DNA from: Paraburkholderia adhaesiva
Lineage (GTDB): Bacteria; Pseudomonadota; Gammaproteobacteria; Burkholderiales; Burkholderiaceae
Reading direction: 5' to 3'
DNA: 64,000 nt
Assembly (NCBI RefSeq): GCF_021390575.1
Contig: NZ_JAJEJQ010000002.1
Span: 1,847,406-1,911,405, forward strand
Shown here: piece by piece, positions 8,800 to 17,188 of the stretch
Layout: each line of letters begins with the position of its first letter
Numbering within the stretch: the first letter of the stretch is position 1
Translations under genes and position numbers: made by a program
Notes under the pieces: generated by a model
Told to the model about the DNA's origin: nothing
The model's database searches: none
The model's input: only the letters and a program-made list of their open reading frames with translations

Positions 8800-10185
8800 T
8801 TAATGGGCCTTGAAGTGCACGCGCTCAGGCGGCTGCTTGAAGGTGCCACGCCGCGTCCAGAACGGCATGCCGAGGAAGAATGCGAAATAGATGAGCGCGC
8901 AGACCTGGGCGACAAGCGTGCCCACGGGTGACGGCGGCCGTGTGCCCAGGAACCCCAGAATGAAGAACGCCACCACGAATATCCCGAGGAACACCTTGTG
9001 GAAGAAAGGACGGTAGCGGATCGACTTCACCGGTGCCTGATCGAGCCACGGCAGGAAGAAGAGCGAAACCACCGCCGATCCCATCACCACAACACCCCAG
9101 AACTTCGATTCGGTATAGGCCATCGCGAGAACCACGAGAGCCGCCAGCACCGGCAGACCCAACCGCCACTTGCCGCGTGCGCGCACGAGCGCGAGCAGGC
9201 CGAGCAGCGCGATCACAATCATCAGCACGATCTTGAACGGATCGGTGGTGGCACGGAGCATCGCGTAGAACGCCGTGAAATACCACACCGGCGCGATTTC
9301 AGGTGGCGTCTGCAGCGGATTGGCGGGCACGAAGTTATTCGCTTCGAGGAAGTAACCGCCCATTTCCGGCGAGAAGAATATGATCGCCGCGAAGACCATC
9401 AGGAAGATGCACACACCCATGAAGTCGTGCACCGAGTAATACGGATGGAACGGAATGCCGTCGAGCGGCTTGCCATTCTCGTCCTTCTTCTCCTTGATCT
9501 CGATGCCATCGGGGTTATTCGAACCCACTTCGTGCAGCGCAACGATGTGCGCGAACACCAGCCCCAGCAGCACGAGCGGAATCGCGATCACGTGAAACGC
9601 GAAGAAGCGGTTGAGCGTGACGTCCGAGATAACGTAATCGCCGCGAATCCAGAGCGACAAGTCCGGGCCGACGACCGGAATCGCCGAGAACAGGTTCACG
9701 ATCACCTGGGCGCCCCAGTAGGACATCTGGCCCCACGGAAGCAGATAGCCGAAGAACGCCTCGGCCATCAGGCACAGGAAGATCGCGCAGCCGAAAATCC
9801 ACACGAGTTCGCGCGGCTTGCGATGCGAGCCGTACATCAGTCCGCGGAACATGTGCAGATAGACGACGACGAAGAACATCGAGGCGCCCGTCGAGTGCAT
9901 ATAACGGATCAGCCAGCCCCATGGCACCTCGCGCATGATGTACTCGACCGACGCGAACGCGAGCGTCGAGTCGGGCTTGTAGTTCATCGTGAGGAAAATG
10001 CCGGTGACGATCTGGTTCACCAGCACGAGCAGCGCGAGCGAGCCAAAGAAGTACCAGTAATTGAAATTCTTCGGCGCGTAGTATTCGGAGAGATGCGCCT
10101 TCCACGTTGCTGTCAACGGGAAACGCTTGTCGATCCAGCCGACGACTCCCTTTGTTTCGACCTTATGTTCAGTGACAGTCGCCAT
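8800..10185 (-). CDS. petB: Ubiquinol-cytochrome c reductase, cytochrome b subunit
   Basis: 461 residues, the length expected for a full proteobacterial cytochrome b, with N-terminal and C-terminal hydrophobic parts. Heme-ligand regions are visible: GASMFFVVVYLHMFRG and AFHVIAIPLVLLGLVFAHIVALH. The quinol-oxidation motif region PVWYFTAFYAMLR is also present, in place of the common PEWY. The protein sits in the inner membrane and carries hemes bL and bH and the Qo and Qi sites. The stop of petA and the ATG of petB abut (TAAATG), so the two are translated together. Confidence 0.97.
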   Translation of the reverse strand: MATVTEHKVETKGVVGWIDKRFPLTATWKAHLSEYYAPKNFNYWYFFGSLALLVLVNQIVTGIFLTMNYKPDSTLAFASVEYIMREVPWGWLIRYMHSTGASMFFVVVYLHMFRGLMYGSHRKPRELVWIFGCAIFLCLMAEAFFGYLLPWGQMSYWGAQVIVNLFSAIPVVGPDLSLWIRGDYVISDVTLNRFFAFHVIAIPLVLLGLVFAHIVALHEVGSNNPDGIEIKEKKDENGKPLDGIPFHPYYSVHDFMGVCIFLMVFAAIIFFSPEMGGYFLEANNFVPANPLQTPPEIAPVWYFTAFYAMLRATTDPFKIVLMIVIALLGLLALVRARGKWRLGLPVLAALVVLAMAYTESKFWGVVVMGSAVVSLFFLPWLDQAPVKSIRYRPFFHKVFLGIFVVAFFILGFLGTRPPSPVGTLVAQVCALIYFAFFLGMPFWTRRGTFKQPPERVHFKAH

Positions 10186-10806
10186 TTATGCTTCTCCTTT
10201 TTCGTCCTTGCCGATCACGAGTTGCGTCGCGGACGTGAACATGTAAGGCGGGATGTCTAGATTCTGCGGCGCCGGTTTGTTCTTGAACACACGGCCGGAA
10301 AGATCGTAGGTGGAACCGTGGCACGGGCACAGAAAGCCGCCCGGCCAGTTTTCGGGCAGGTTCGGCTGCGGGCCTTCCTGAAACCGCGCCGTCGGCGTGC
10401 AGCCCAGATGCGTGCACACCGCGACGGTCACGAGAATGTTCTTGTGTTCGGCGCGCGAGCGGAATTCGTTCTTGCAATACTCGGGCTCCGGCATCGAGAA
10501 CGGATTCTTCGTCAGCGGATCGGCGAGATCGCTGCTGGCCTTCTGGACATCGGCGAGCATTTGATCGGTGCGGTTGAAGATCCACACAGGCTTGCCTCGC
10601 CATGCGACGGTCATCATTTCGCCGGGCTTGAGGTGGCTGATATCGACTTCAACCGGTGCGCCAGCGGCCTTCGCCTTTTCGGACGGCGCGAACGAACCCG
10701 CGAAAGGCACGACCGCGGCCAGGCCCCCGACGCCACCTGCGACCGATGCCGCAATCAGCCATGTACGGCGGCCGCTGTCGACATTTTCGTCTTCGTGGAC
10801 TTGCAT
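10186..10806 (-). CDS. petA: Ubiquinol-cytochrome c reductase, Rieske iron-sulfur subunit
   Basis: 206 residues: an N-terminal anchor that looks like a Tat-type signal (GRRTWLIAASVAGGVGGLAA), a flexible hinge, and a Rieske domain with the two cluster boxes CTHLGC and CPCHGS that bind [2Fe-2S] through two Cys and two His. It is the first gene of petABC, with SD GAGGAA before ATG 10806. It follows the cytochrome c4 gene after ~70 bp, within the same leftward run as nosR and nosZ. Confidence 0.97.
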   Translation of the reverse strand: MQVHEDENVDSGRRTWLIAASVAGGVGGLAAVVPFAGSFAPSEKAKAAGAPVEVDISHLKPGEMMTVAWRGKPVWIFNRTDQMLADVQKASSDLADPLTKNPFSMPEPEYCKNEFRSRAEHKNILVTVAVCTHLGCTPTARFQEGPQPNLPENWPGGFLCPCHGSTYDLSGRVFKNKPAPQNLDIPPYMFTSATQLVIGKDEKGEA

Positions 10807-10876
10807 GACATTCCTCGTTTCTAAATTGATTTTTTAACGCCATTTCTGGGGCCGCGAGCCCGCGCGAATGGAGTCT

Positions 10877-11530
10877 TTAACGCAGCCCTGAAATGTAGTC
10901 GGCCACCGCCTTGATCTCGTTGTCCGAGAGACGCGATGCAATCGCATGCATCGGCACGCTGTTGTCACGCGCGCCCGCTCCCTGGGTGAACGCGGTCAAC
11001 TGGGTTGCGGTATAGGCCGCCCATTGCCCCGAAAGACGCGGATACAGCGAGGGAATGCCCTGACCCGTCGGACCATGGCAGCCCGCACACGCCGGCACGC
11101 CCTTGTCGGCAATACCGCCGCGATAGATTTTTTGTCCGAGCGCGAACGTGTCCTTGTTTTGCGCGTCGCCGGGCTTCGGACTCTGCGACGCGAAATAAGC
11201 GGCGACGTCCACGACCTGTTGATCGGAAAGCGCGCCCGCCATTCCCGCCATGATCGGGTTGGCTCGGACCGGTTGACCGCCGGCGGATTGCGCCTTGAAA
11301 TCCCCTAGCTGTTTGACGATATAACCGGCATGCTGCCCCGCGAGCTTCGGAAAGGTCTCGGCCGCACTGTTGCCATCGGCAGCGTGGCACGCCGCGCACA
11401 CCTGCGCCACGACGGCCTGTCCTCGACTGGCATCCGGCGTGCTCACCTGTGCCGCGTGCGTGAGCACTGCCCACCCCGAGAGGCCCGCGGTTATGTGTAG
11501 GGCCACCCAAACCTTGCGCATTCGATTCAT
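10877..11530 (-). CDS. Di-heme cytochrome c, c4 family
   Basis: 217 residues with signal peptide and two similar mono-heme domains. The first heme site is CAACHAADGNS, the second CAGCHGPTGQG. Each domain ends with a Met-containing segment (ANPIMAG; NSVPMHAI). Cytochromes of the c4 type shuttle electrons from the bc1 complex to terminal reductases or oxidases in the periplasm. The ATG overlaps the nosR stop (ATGA), and petA follows, so it probably carries electrons from PetABC toward NosZ. Confidence 0.93.
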   Translation of the reverse strand: MNRMRKVWVALHITAGLSGWAVLTHAAQVSTPDASRGQAVVAQVCAACHAADGNSAAETFPKLAGQHAGYIVKQLGDFKAQSAGGQPVRANPIMAGMAGALSDQQVVDVAAYFASQSPKPGDAQNKDTFALGQKIYRGGIADKGVPACAGCHGPTGQGIPSLYPRLSGQWAAYTATQLTAFTQGAGARDNSVPMHAIASRLSDNEIKAVADYISGLR

Positions 11531-13758
11531 TCAACCGTCCTGTTTTGTTCTGTAGTGGAAAGAGATTCCGCAACACGCGACGCCGCCGGCGCAGCCTTGA
11601 CGGCCCCCGTGTTCGCGCTCCCCGTGGTTTCGAGCTTGATCGGAATGAAATATCCGTCCTTGCCAACTCGAGTCAGCGGCAGCTTTTCCTTCTCGCGCCT
11701 TTTCCGCTCTTTCGACAATGGCGGGCAGGTGTGCTCGTCGTAATACATCACCATGCAATCGAGGCAGAGCATGCACTCCATCTGGTCGATCCGGCCTTTT
11801 TCGTCGATCGCCTGTGAGCCGCAACCGACCGCGCAGGCATGGCAACTCGTGCATTCAGGCTTGCGTCGCAGTTTGAGCAGGCGCCGCCAGCCCGGCAGTG
11901 CAAGACTTGCCCCAAGCGGGCACAGATACTTGCAGAACGGCCGTTCAATGAAAATCGATGCCCCGACAATGACGGTCCAGAACAACATGAACGGCCACGA
12001 TCGGTTGAGCACGCCAACGAGGAACGTCGTCTTGAACGGTTCGATTTCCGCGAGTTTTTCAGCCCAGGGCATCGAGAAGAACGACACCACGAGCAACACC
12101 GCGAACACCACGTACTTGAGCTTGCGCAGCCGGTTGTGCCAGCGCATCGGCAGCTTGGTCTGCAGCTTCTTCAGGCCCGTAGCACGTGCCACCTTGTAAA
12201 GCATCTCGGACATCGAGCCGAACGGGCACATCCAGCCGCAGAACAAGCCGCGTCCCCAAATGATCACGGTGATCGCGATCACGATCCAGAAGACGAAAAT
12301 GAACGGATCGGAAAGGAAGAGCGACATCTTCCACCCGCCGAACAGCGAATGGATGAACGTCAGCACCTGCGTGATGGATGGCTGCGCCATCTCATGCCAG
12401 CCTGCGAAGCCCACCGCGATCAACCAGCTTGCGGTTTTCGGCACGGAGACCCAACGCTTATTCGCGCGCTTTGCCTTGCGTACCCAACGGTCGCGAGTCG
12501 CAAAGAACGCCATGACGGCAACGGCCCAGCCAATGAAGAGGCCGATTTCCAGTTTCTTGCCGTTCCATGCGTTCCACCAGGAGGGCGTTTCCTCCTCGAC
12601 CTTCGGACGGCCACCCTCGAGGAAGGTCGCAGGCAGCCAGTACGGTGAGTTGAATGCCGAAAAGCTCTTTGCGCCCGTTTCCTTATCCTCTTTGTGACCC
12701 AGGAACACGAACTTCCACGGATAGGCCGCACTGAATTTCGTGTTGCGGATGATAAAGATGCCGGTCTCGTTGAAGGCGGGCGTGCCGGCTGCCTCCAGCG
12801 AGTAGAGATTCAGATAATCGGAATCCTTGAACGTGAACGCGTTGATTCCCTGCTGGACCTGGATGCGATCATAGATGCCGCCTCGCACGAAGCCCGATCC
12901 CTTGAACGACTCCGTGCCGTTCGCCACAACGAAAATCGCGTGGTCTCCAGGCTGGAGACGGTTCATAAGCTGCGCGTAACCGTAGTCACCGAGAATGCTT
13001 TTGCCGATCGCGGGGGCGTTCAGGTAGCCATAGTAGAGATCGAGATAGGGCGAGCCAGTGTCTGCCGCGCCAACGTCGCTGGCATGGAGCACGAGATGCT
13101 GTACCGCCCCCATGTCCACGAGCTTGTTCCATCCGTAGCGCGTATCAGACTGCACCAGTTTTGCCTGCGGCAGAATCGCTTCCTTCACGATACCGACCTG
13201 GCTGGCGACCGCAACGGCGCAGCGCGAGATCAACTGGTTTTCGGCAATGGCCGTGACCGTCGCGCCCGAAATGGCGTCGAGGCCCTTTTCGCCCGAACTG
13301 CTCTGGCCGATCTCAAAGCGCTGGCCCGCAAACAAGCCTACGTACTGGCCAAGAAATGAGAGCAGCTTGCTCTCGGGAATACCGACCAGCAGGATTGGCT
13401 CACTGTGTTTGAGCACCCGGACGCCGGTGATCACACCTTTGGTGTCCATGCCGATCAGCGTGACGATCGGTTTACCGGAATAACCTTGTATGTCGACGAT
13501 ATCGGTCGACAGGAATACGTAGCCTTTGAGGGTACGCGCGTGCCCGTCGTTGGCATAGGCCTCGACGTAGGGCGGAGCGCCCTTGCGCGCGGAGAATTCG
13601 TTTGCACCTGGCAGTACGCCTGCGCAGTCGGTCCACTTGCACATCTCGGGCTGGCTGAACAGCGCGTCGGGTAACTCCTGCTCGTAAATCGAAGCGAAGA
13701 CCGGATGGGTCACTGCGACCAGGAGCGCGAACAGCAAGAACCGCAACGTTACTTTCAT
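11527..13758 (-). CDS. nosR: NosR, flavoprotein/iron-sulfur membrane protein of N2O reduction
   Basis: 743 residues. After a signal peptide comes a periplasmic FMN-binding domain with the flavinylation motif DAISGATVT (SGATVT at residues 164-169), where ApbE/NosX would attach FMN to a Thr. The middle holds several transmembrane helices, with two CxxxCP motifs (FCGWMCP and FCKYLCP). The C-terminal part carries [4Fe-4S] ferredoxin motifs (CTSCHACAVGC and CMLCLDC), expected on the cytoplasmic side. NosR is needed for nosZ expression and for in vivo electron supply to NosZ. In most clade I clusters nosR precedes nosZ. Here it lies downstream, between two cytochrome genes. Confidence 0.96.
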   Translation of the reverse strand: MKVTLRFLLFALLVAVTHPVFASIYEQELPDALFSQPEMCKWTDCAGVLPGANEFSARKGAPPYVEAYANDGHARTLKGYVFLSTDIVDIQGYSGKPIVTLIGMDTKGVITGVRVLKHSEPILLVGIPESKLLSFLGQYVGLFAGQRFEIGQSSSGEKGLDAISGATVTAIAENQLISRCAVAVASQVGIVKEAILPQAKLVQSDTRYGWNKLVDMGAVQHLVLHASDVGAADTGSPYLDLYYGYLNAPAIGKSILGDYGYAQLMNRLQPGDHAIFVVANGTESFKGSGFVRGGIYDRIQVQQGINAFTFKDSDYLNLYSLEAAGTPAFNETGIFIIRNTKFSAAYPWKFVFLGHKEDKETGAKSFSAFNSPYWLPATFLEGGRPKVEEETPSWWNAWNGKKLEIGLFIGWAVAVMAFFATRDRWVRKAKRANKRWVSVPKTASWLIAVGFAGWHEMAQPSITQVLTFIHSLFGGWKMSLFLSDPFIFVFWIVIAITVIIWGRGLFCGWMCPFGSMSEMLYKVARATGLKKLQTKLPMRWHNRLRKLKYVVFAVLLVVSFFSMPWAEKLAEIEPFKTTFLVGVLNRSWPFMLFWTVIVGASIFIERPFCKYLCPLGASLALPGWRRLLKLRRKPECTSCHACAVGCGSQAIDEKGRIDQMECMLCLDCMVMYYDEHTCPPLSKERKRREKEKLPLTRVGKDGYFIPIKLETTGSANTGAVKAAPAASRVAESLSTTEQNRTVE

Positions 13759-13896
13759 TTTTGTCGCTTTGAGGGGGCCGCCAGGAAGGGCGCAGCTTCA
13801 ACGCGATTACGCGGACGAAGCGCGCCCCAATGGCGATTACTACTAGACGCCGCACCGCTCACCAGACCCCGGCGCGGCACAGCGCTTCCACTCACA

Positions 13897-14226
13897 TTAC
13901 TGAGCCTTTGCAACCATGAAGTCGACGGCTGCTTTCACTTCGTCGTCCTTCAGGCTCGAACCACCGCCACGCGGGGGCATCGTGCCGTTGTTGCCGGTGA
14001 AGCCACCGAGCGCGTGCTTGTACAGCGTCGGCTTGCCCTGCTTGATGCGCGGTGCCCAGTCCGCCTTGTTGCCGTAAATAGGTGCACCGCCTGCGCCCGT
14101 CTGGTGGCACATGAAGCAGACGCTCTTGAACACCTTTTCGCCATCCGCAGCATTCGCGGCCGGCGCTACGCTGGCCGCTGCAACGGCAAATCCAAAGGCT
14201 GCGAGCAAAACTTTCCGATTTTTCAT
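13897..14226 (-). CDS. Mono-heme cytochrome c, c5-like
   Basis: 109 residues: signal peptide ending ANA-AD, one heme site CFMCHQTG, and a distal Met in GTMPPRGGGSSL, the layout of cytochrome c5 or short class I cytochromes. It is preceded by SD GAGGAA and lies in the nos run between a TumE-like gene and nosR (138 bp to nosR). Its probable role is as a periplasmic electron carrier to NosZ, in parallel with the c4-type protein. Confidence 0.93.
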   Translation of the reverse strand: MKNRKVLLAAFGFAVAAASVAPAANAADGEKVFKSVCFMCHQTGAGGAPIYGNKADWAPRIKQGKPTLYKHALGGFTGNNGTMPPRGGGSSLKDDEVKAAVDFMVAKAQ

Positions 14227-14247
14227 GATCTTTCCTCAGTAGGAGTT

Positions 14248-14646
14248 TCAGGATTGATGAGTCCGCGCTTCGACCGGATCGTGCGCAAACGTAGCTTCAA
14301 AACCCAACAGCGGCTGTTCGAGCAGCCGACTGATCAGCGTGCTGACGTTGCGCCACGGGTCCGCGCCGATCTCGCTGACGGGATCGTCAACGGTCCGGCC
14401 ATCGGGCGTGTGAAGATGGTTCGGGAATGTGCCGAGCGTCTCGTGCAGCGGCGCGGTATCGATGCACATTCCAACTTCGCCCCAGCGCCAGCTCATCACG
14501 TACTCAGCGGGGCCGCCGATACGTAGCGTCAGTTCGACGCCGTTGGCAAGATTCACATCGATCGCATCGCGACAAAGCGTGACCGACTCCAGTTGGGTCG
14601 CGTTGAACGTCGTCTCGATCTGCTCTTTCAGTTCAATGTGCAACAT
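14248..14646 (-). CDS. Small protein of the nos run, resembling the TumE/DUF6516 fold
   Basis: 132 residues, no signal peptide. The middle reads AEYVMSWRWGEVGM, then TAPLHETLGTFPNHLH. This resembles the YSYHWQ... NAPHH ... FPHHLH pattern of TumE-type (DUF6516) proteins, known as toxin partners in TA-like pairs. The resemblance is by eye and moderate. The ATG follows the 88-aa upstream gene after 2 bp, which implies translational coupling. Finding such a protein inside a nos operon is unexpected. It might instead be an assembly or quality-control factor, or an unrelated small protein. Confidence 0.6.
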   Translation of the reverse strand: MLHIELKEQIETTFNATQLESVTLCRDAIDVNLANGVELTLRIGGPAEYVMSWRWGEVGMCIDTAPLHETLGTFPNHLHTPDGRTVDDPVSEIGADPWRNVSTLISRLLEQPLLGFEATFAHDPVEARTHQS

Positions 14647-14648
14647 GA

Positions 14649-14915
14649 TCAGAATCCTGTGGCCAGCACTTCGCGCAACTGTTCGCGAATGACTTCGCGC
14701 GTTTCCAGAAGCGTCTTCGCGCTGAGGTAGTGTTCATAGGCCGGGTGTTCGCCAACTTTGCCCTCGGCAATCAGCGCGAGCAGCGCTTCTTCGTTTTCGG
14801 CACGGTAATTCGCGAGAATGGTTTTGCGGTCCTCGCGCAGGTCGTAGAGCAAGCGGCTCAGCGACTCGATCTGCTGGGCCGCCTCCGATGGCACGTTGTA
14901 GAAGAATTGCGTCAT
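14649..14915 (-). CDS. Small helical protein of the nos run, unknown function
   Basis: 88 residues from ATG 14915, which has GAGGA upstream. The frame stays open to 14957, but that part overlaps nosL. The sequence is almost entirely amphipathic helix, with regions such as SRLLYDLREDRKTILANY and TLLETREVIREQLREVL, rich in E, R and L. It has no signal peptide, Cys or His cluster. It directly precedes and is coupled to the TumE-like gene, so the two may act as a pair. No family is recognised. Confidence 0.75.
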   Translation of the reverse strand: MTQFFYNVPSEAAQQIESLSRLLYDLREDRKTILANYRAENEEALLALIAEGKVGEHPAYEHYLSAKTLLETREVIREQLREVLATGF

Positions 14916-14925
14916 CTCAGTGTCC

Positions 14926-15453
14926 TCACATGTTCTGGTCTTTGACCACGCCGCCATCGGTCGTCGCCATATCGCTTGTGATCTGGTTGAAGTGATACAG
15001 CTTGCCGCCTTGGGATTTCACGAACTGCTCAGCATCGCTTTCCTTGGCGAACGAAGCGAAGGTCTGACCCATCGCGCCAGCCTTTTTGGAGCCGACTACG
15101 TAGGTCGCCTGGGTCGCGTCGATCCAGTGGCCCTCCGGGTGATCCCAGTCGGCCGTGGCCATGTCCTGCACGTACATCGCGCTAACCTTGCGGTCGTGCT
15201 CCGGACGCAGATAGACCGAAAAGAGCCCGAGCGTGTCGCAGAAGAAGTCCGCATGTCCGTCCGCATAGAGCATCTGGGCCTTCGGTCCCGGATATTCTTT
15301 GAGGCTCATTCCGTCGAGTACGCTGACCGTCGAATCGGTAATCTCATGCGGCGCGGGCAGCGCGCCGGATTCGTTGTGGCATCCGGCAGCAAGGCCGAAG
15401 GCAAGCACCGTGACCGCAAGCGCGGCGATGCTCTTCAAGGTATGGTGCTTCAT
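14926..15453 (-). CDS. nosL: NosL, copper-binding lipoprotein for NosZ assembly
   Basis: 175 residues with a lipoprotein signal: hydrophobic segment then lipobox LAAGC. The mature part has the NosL features MLYADGHADFFCDTLGLF and MYVQDMATADW and a C-terminal ATYVVGS segment. NosL binds Cu(I) and helps supply copper for the CuZ centre of NosZ in the periplasm. ATG 15453 overlaps the nosY stop; a longer frame to 15771 lies inside nosY and is not used. Confidence 0.95.
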   Translation of the reverse strand: MKHHTLKSIAALAVTVLAFGLAAGCHNESGALPAPHEITDSTVSVLDGMSLKEYPGPKAQMLYADGHADFFCDTLGLFSVYLRPEHDRKVSAMYVQDMATADWDHPEGHWIDATQATYVVGSKKAGAMGQTFASFAKESDAEQFVKSQGGKLYHFNQITSDMATTDGGVVKDQNM

Positions 15454-16283
15454 CGATTGAATCTCCAGGCAGCAAGGCCGAGCGGCGCCGCAATCCAGGC
15501 GAGCATCACTGGGCCGAGAACAAACGGTTGTGCAAGCGCAGCCGGAAACACGCTTACGAGGCCATACATCGTGCGCAAATCGCCGGGACCGAAGATGTTC
15601 AGGATCCGGAAGATGTCGGCGGGGTTGAGCATGAGCAGCACCGGAAACAGCGATCCGAGCACCGCACCGCCGGTCAGCACGAGCGCGCCGAGCAACATGA
15701 GGTCGTACACGAGCACGAAGAAAAACCACAGTGCGATCGCAACGCCGCTTGCCGAGGTCCGGCTTGCGCAAAATACCGATGCGGTGACCGCGAGGCTCAG
15801 GAATACCCAGCCGAGCAGCACTGCGCTGATAACAAAGCCCGCGTACTGAAACCAGTCAGCGTTGGGCGCACGCACGGCGATCACGATGCCGGCGAGACCG
15901 AAGCCGGCAAGCGTCGCGCAGCTCAGCGCCGCTGCGAGGCCCACGTACTTGCCGAGCAACAGTTCGACACGCGTGACCGGATACGACAACAACAGGTTCA
16001 GGGTGCCGCGCTCACGCTCGCCAACGATTGCATCGAAACCGAGAATCAGCGCGATCAGCGGAAGCAGATAGATCGTGAGGCTGACGAGGCTCGCGATCAG
16101 TGCCTCGACGCCGTGAAAGCCGACGGCGCCCTGCGTAGCCGCTCCGAAGTAGGACGTCGCGAGCGTAAAAACGCCAAACACCAGCGACACCGCAAGCACC
16201 CAGCGGTTACGGATGCGATCGCGGAATTCCTTGCCTGCGATCACTCGGATCTGGGTCCATGACGAGAAAATGGCCAGGCTCAT
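15450..16283 (-). CDS. nosY: NosY, ABC-2 type permease for NosZ maturation
   Basis: 277 residues with about six transmembrane helices and the ABC-2 pattern FRDRIRNRWVLAVSLVFGVF near the N terminus. NosY with NosF and NosD forms the ABC-type complex involved in sulfur and copper handling for the CuZ [4Cu:2S] site of NosZ. It overlaps nosF by 4 bp and nosL by 4 bp, which is strong evidence of an operon. Confidence 0.95.
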   Translation of the reverse strand: MSLAIFSSWTQIRVIAGKEFRDRIRNRWVLAVSLVFGVFTLATSYFGAATQGAVGFHGVEALIASLVSLTIYLLPLIALILGFDAIVGERERGTLNLLLSYPVTRVELLLGKYVGLAAALSCATLAGFGLAGIVIAVRAPNADWFQYAGFVISAVLLGWVFLSLAVTASVFCASRTSASGVAIALWFFFVLVYDLMLLGALVLTGGAVLGSLFPVLLMLNPADIFRILNIFGPGDLRTMYGLVSVFPAALAQPFVLGPVMLAWIAAPLGLAAWRFNR

Positions 16284-17188
16284 GCGTCAACCCCCATACA
16301 GCCCAGGAACACATCTTCGAGCGACGGCTCCTGGATTTGCAGATCCGCGATATGGCCGGACAGCGGCGACAGCGCTGCAATGGCCGACATTTTTGCTTCG
16401 CGCGGACATTCGAATACGATGTGGCGACCGCGGATCGTCAGCTTTTCGAACGGTTTGCTCTTCAATGCGTCCACGAGCGCACGCGTATCGTCCGAATGCG
16501 CGACGACTTCCATGGAGAGCGGCAGATTCGCCTCGCCGCGCAGTGCCGGCACGCTGCCGACCGCGCGGATTCGCCCGCCTTGCAGGATCGCCAGACGGTC
16601 CACGCGCTGCTGGATCTCGGCAAGAATGTGCGAGGTGATGACGATCGTCGCGCCTGCTTCCTGACGCGTCTTCAGGATTTGATAGAACTCGCGGATGCCC
16701 TCTGGATCGAGGCCATTCGTCGGCTCGTCGAGAAACAGCAGTGCAGGATTGCCGAGCAGCGCTTGCGCGAAACCAAGTCGCTGCTTCATCCCTTTCGAGT
16801 ATTCGCGCACCTTACGACCCGCAGCGCCGCTGAGGCCGACCTGTTCGAGCAGCGGCATGCACTCTGCCGTGTCGGTACCCTTGAGCCGCGCGAAAAAGCG
16901 CAGGGTTTCGACGCCGGTCAGGTTGTCGTAAAGCACGATGTTTTCGGGCAGGTATCCAATCCTGCGTTTGACCGCACGAAAACGCGAACCGCCGACAACT
17001 TCACCATCGACCTGCACGCGTCCAGCGTCGGCGTGAAGAAGGCCGAGCATCAGCTGGAACAGCGTGCTCTTGCCCGCACCGTTGCGGCCAATCAGGCCAA
17101 ACATTTCACCTTTGCGAACCGCAAGGTCGACACCCTGGAGCGCCAGCAGTGCGCCGTACGATTTTGCAACGCCAGTAAGTTCAATCAT
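16280..17188 (-). CDS. nosF: NosF, ABC transporter ATP-binding protein for NosZ maturation
   Basis: 302 residues. Walker A GRNGAGKST, signature YSKGMKQRLGFAQALL, Walker B ALLFLDEPTNGLDPEG and the switch His in ITSHIL are all present. The ~75-residue C-terminal extension is typical of NosF. ATG 17188 is chosen because GGGAGG precedes it. The frame upstream overlaps nosD. It powers the NosDFY complex on the cytoplasmic face. It overlaps the nosD end by 8 bp. Confidence 0.95.
   Translation of the reverse strand: MIELTGVAKSYGALLALQGVDLAVRKGEMFGLIGRNGAGKSTLFQLMLGLLHADAGRVQVDGEVVGGSRFRAVKRRIGYLPENIVLYDNLTGVETLRFFARLKGTDTAECMPLLEQVGLSGAAGRKVREYSKGMKQRLGFAQALLGNPALLFLDEPTNGLDPEGIREFYQILKTRQEAGATIVITSHILAEIQQRVDRLAILQGGRIRAVGSVPALRGEANLPLSMEVVAHSDDTRALVDALKSKPFEKLTIRGRHIVFECPREAKMSAIAALSPLSGHIADLQIQEPSLEDVFLGCMGVDA

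Noticed and set aside
8998..10260. A 420-codon plus-strand frame
   Set aside because: It is antisense to petB, rich in R, E, H and Q with no domain resemblance. It is a codon-bias shadow.
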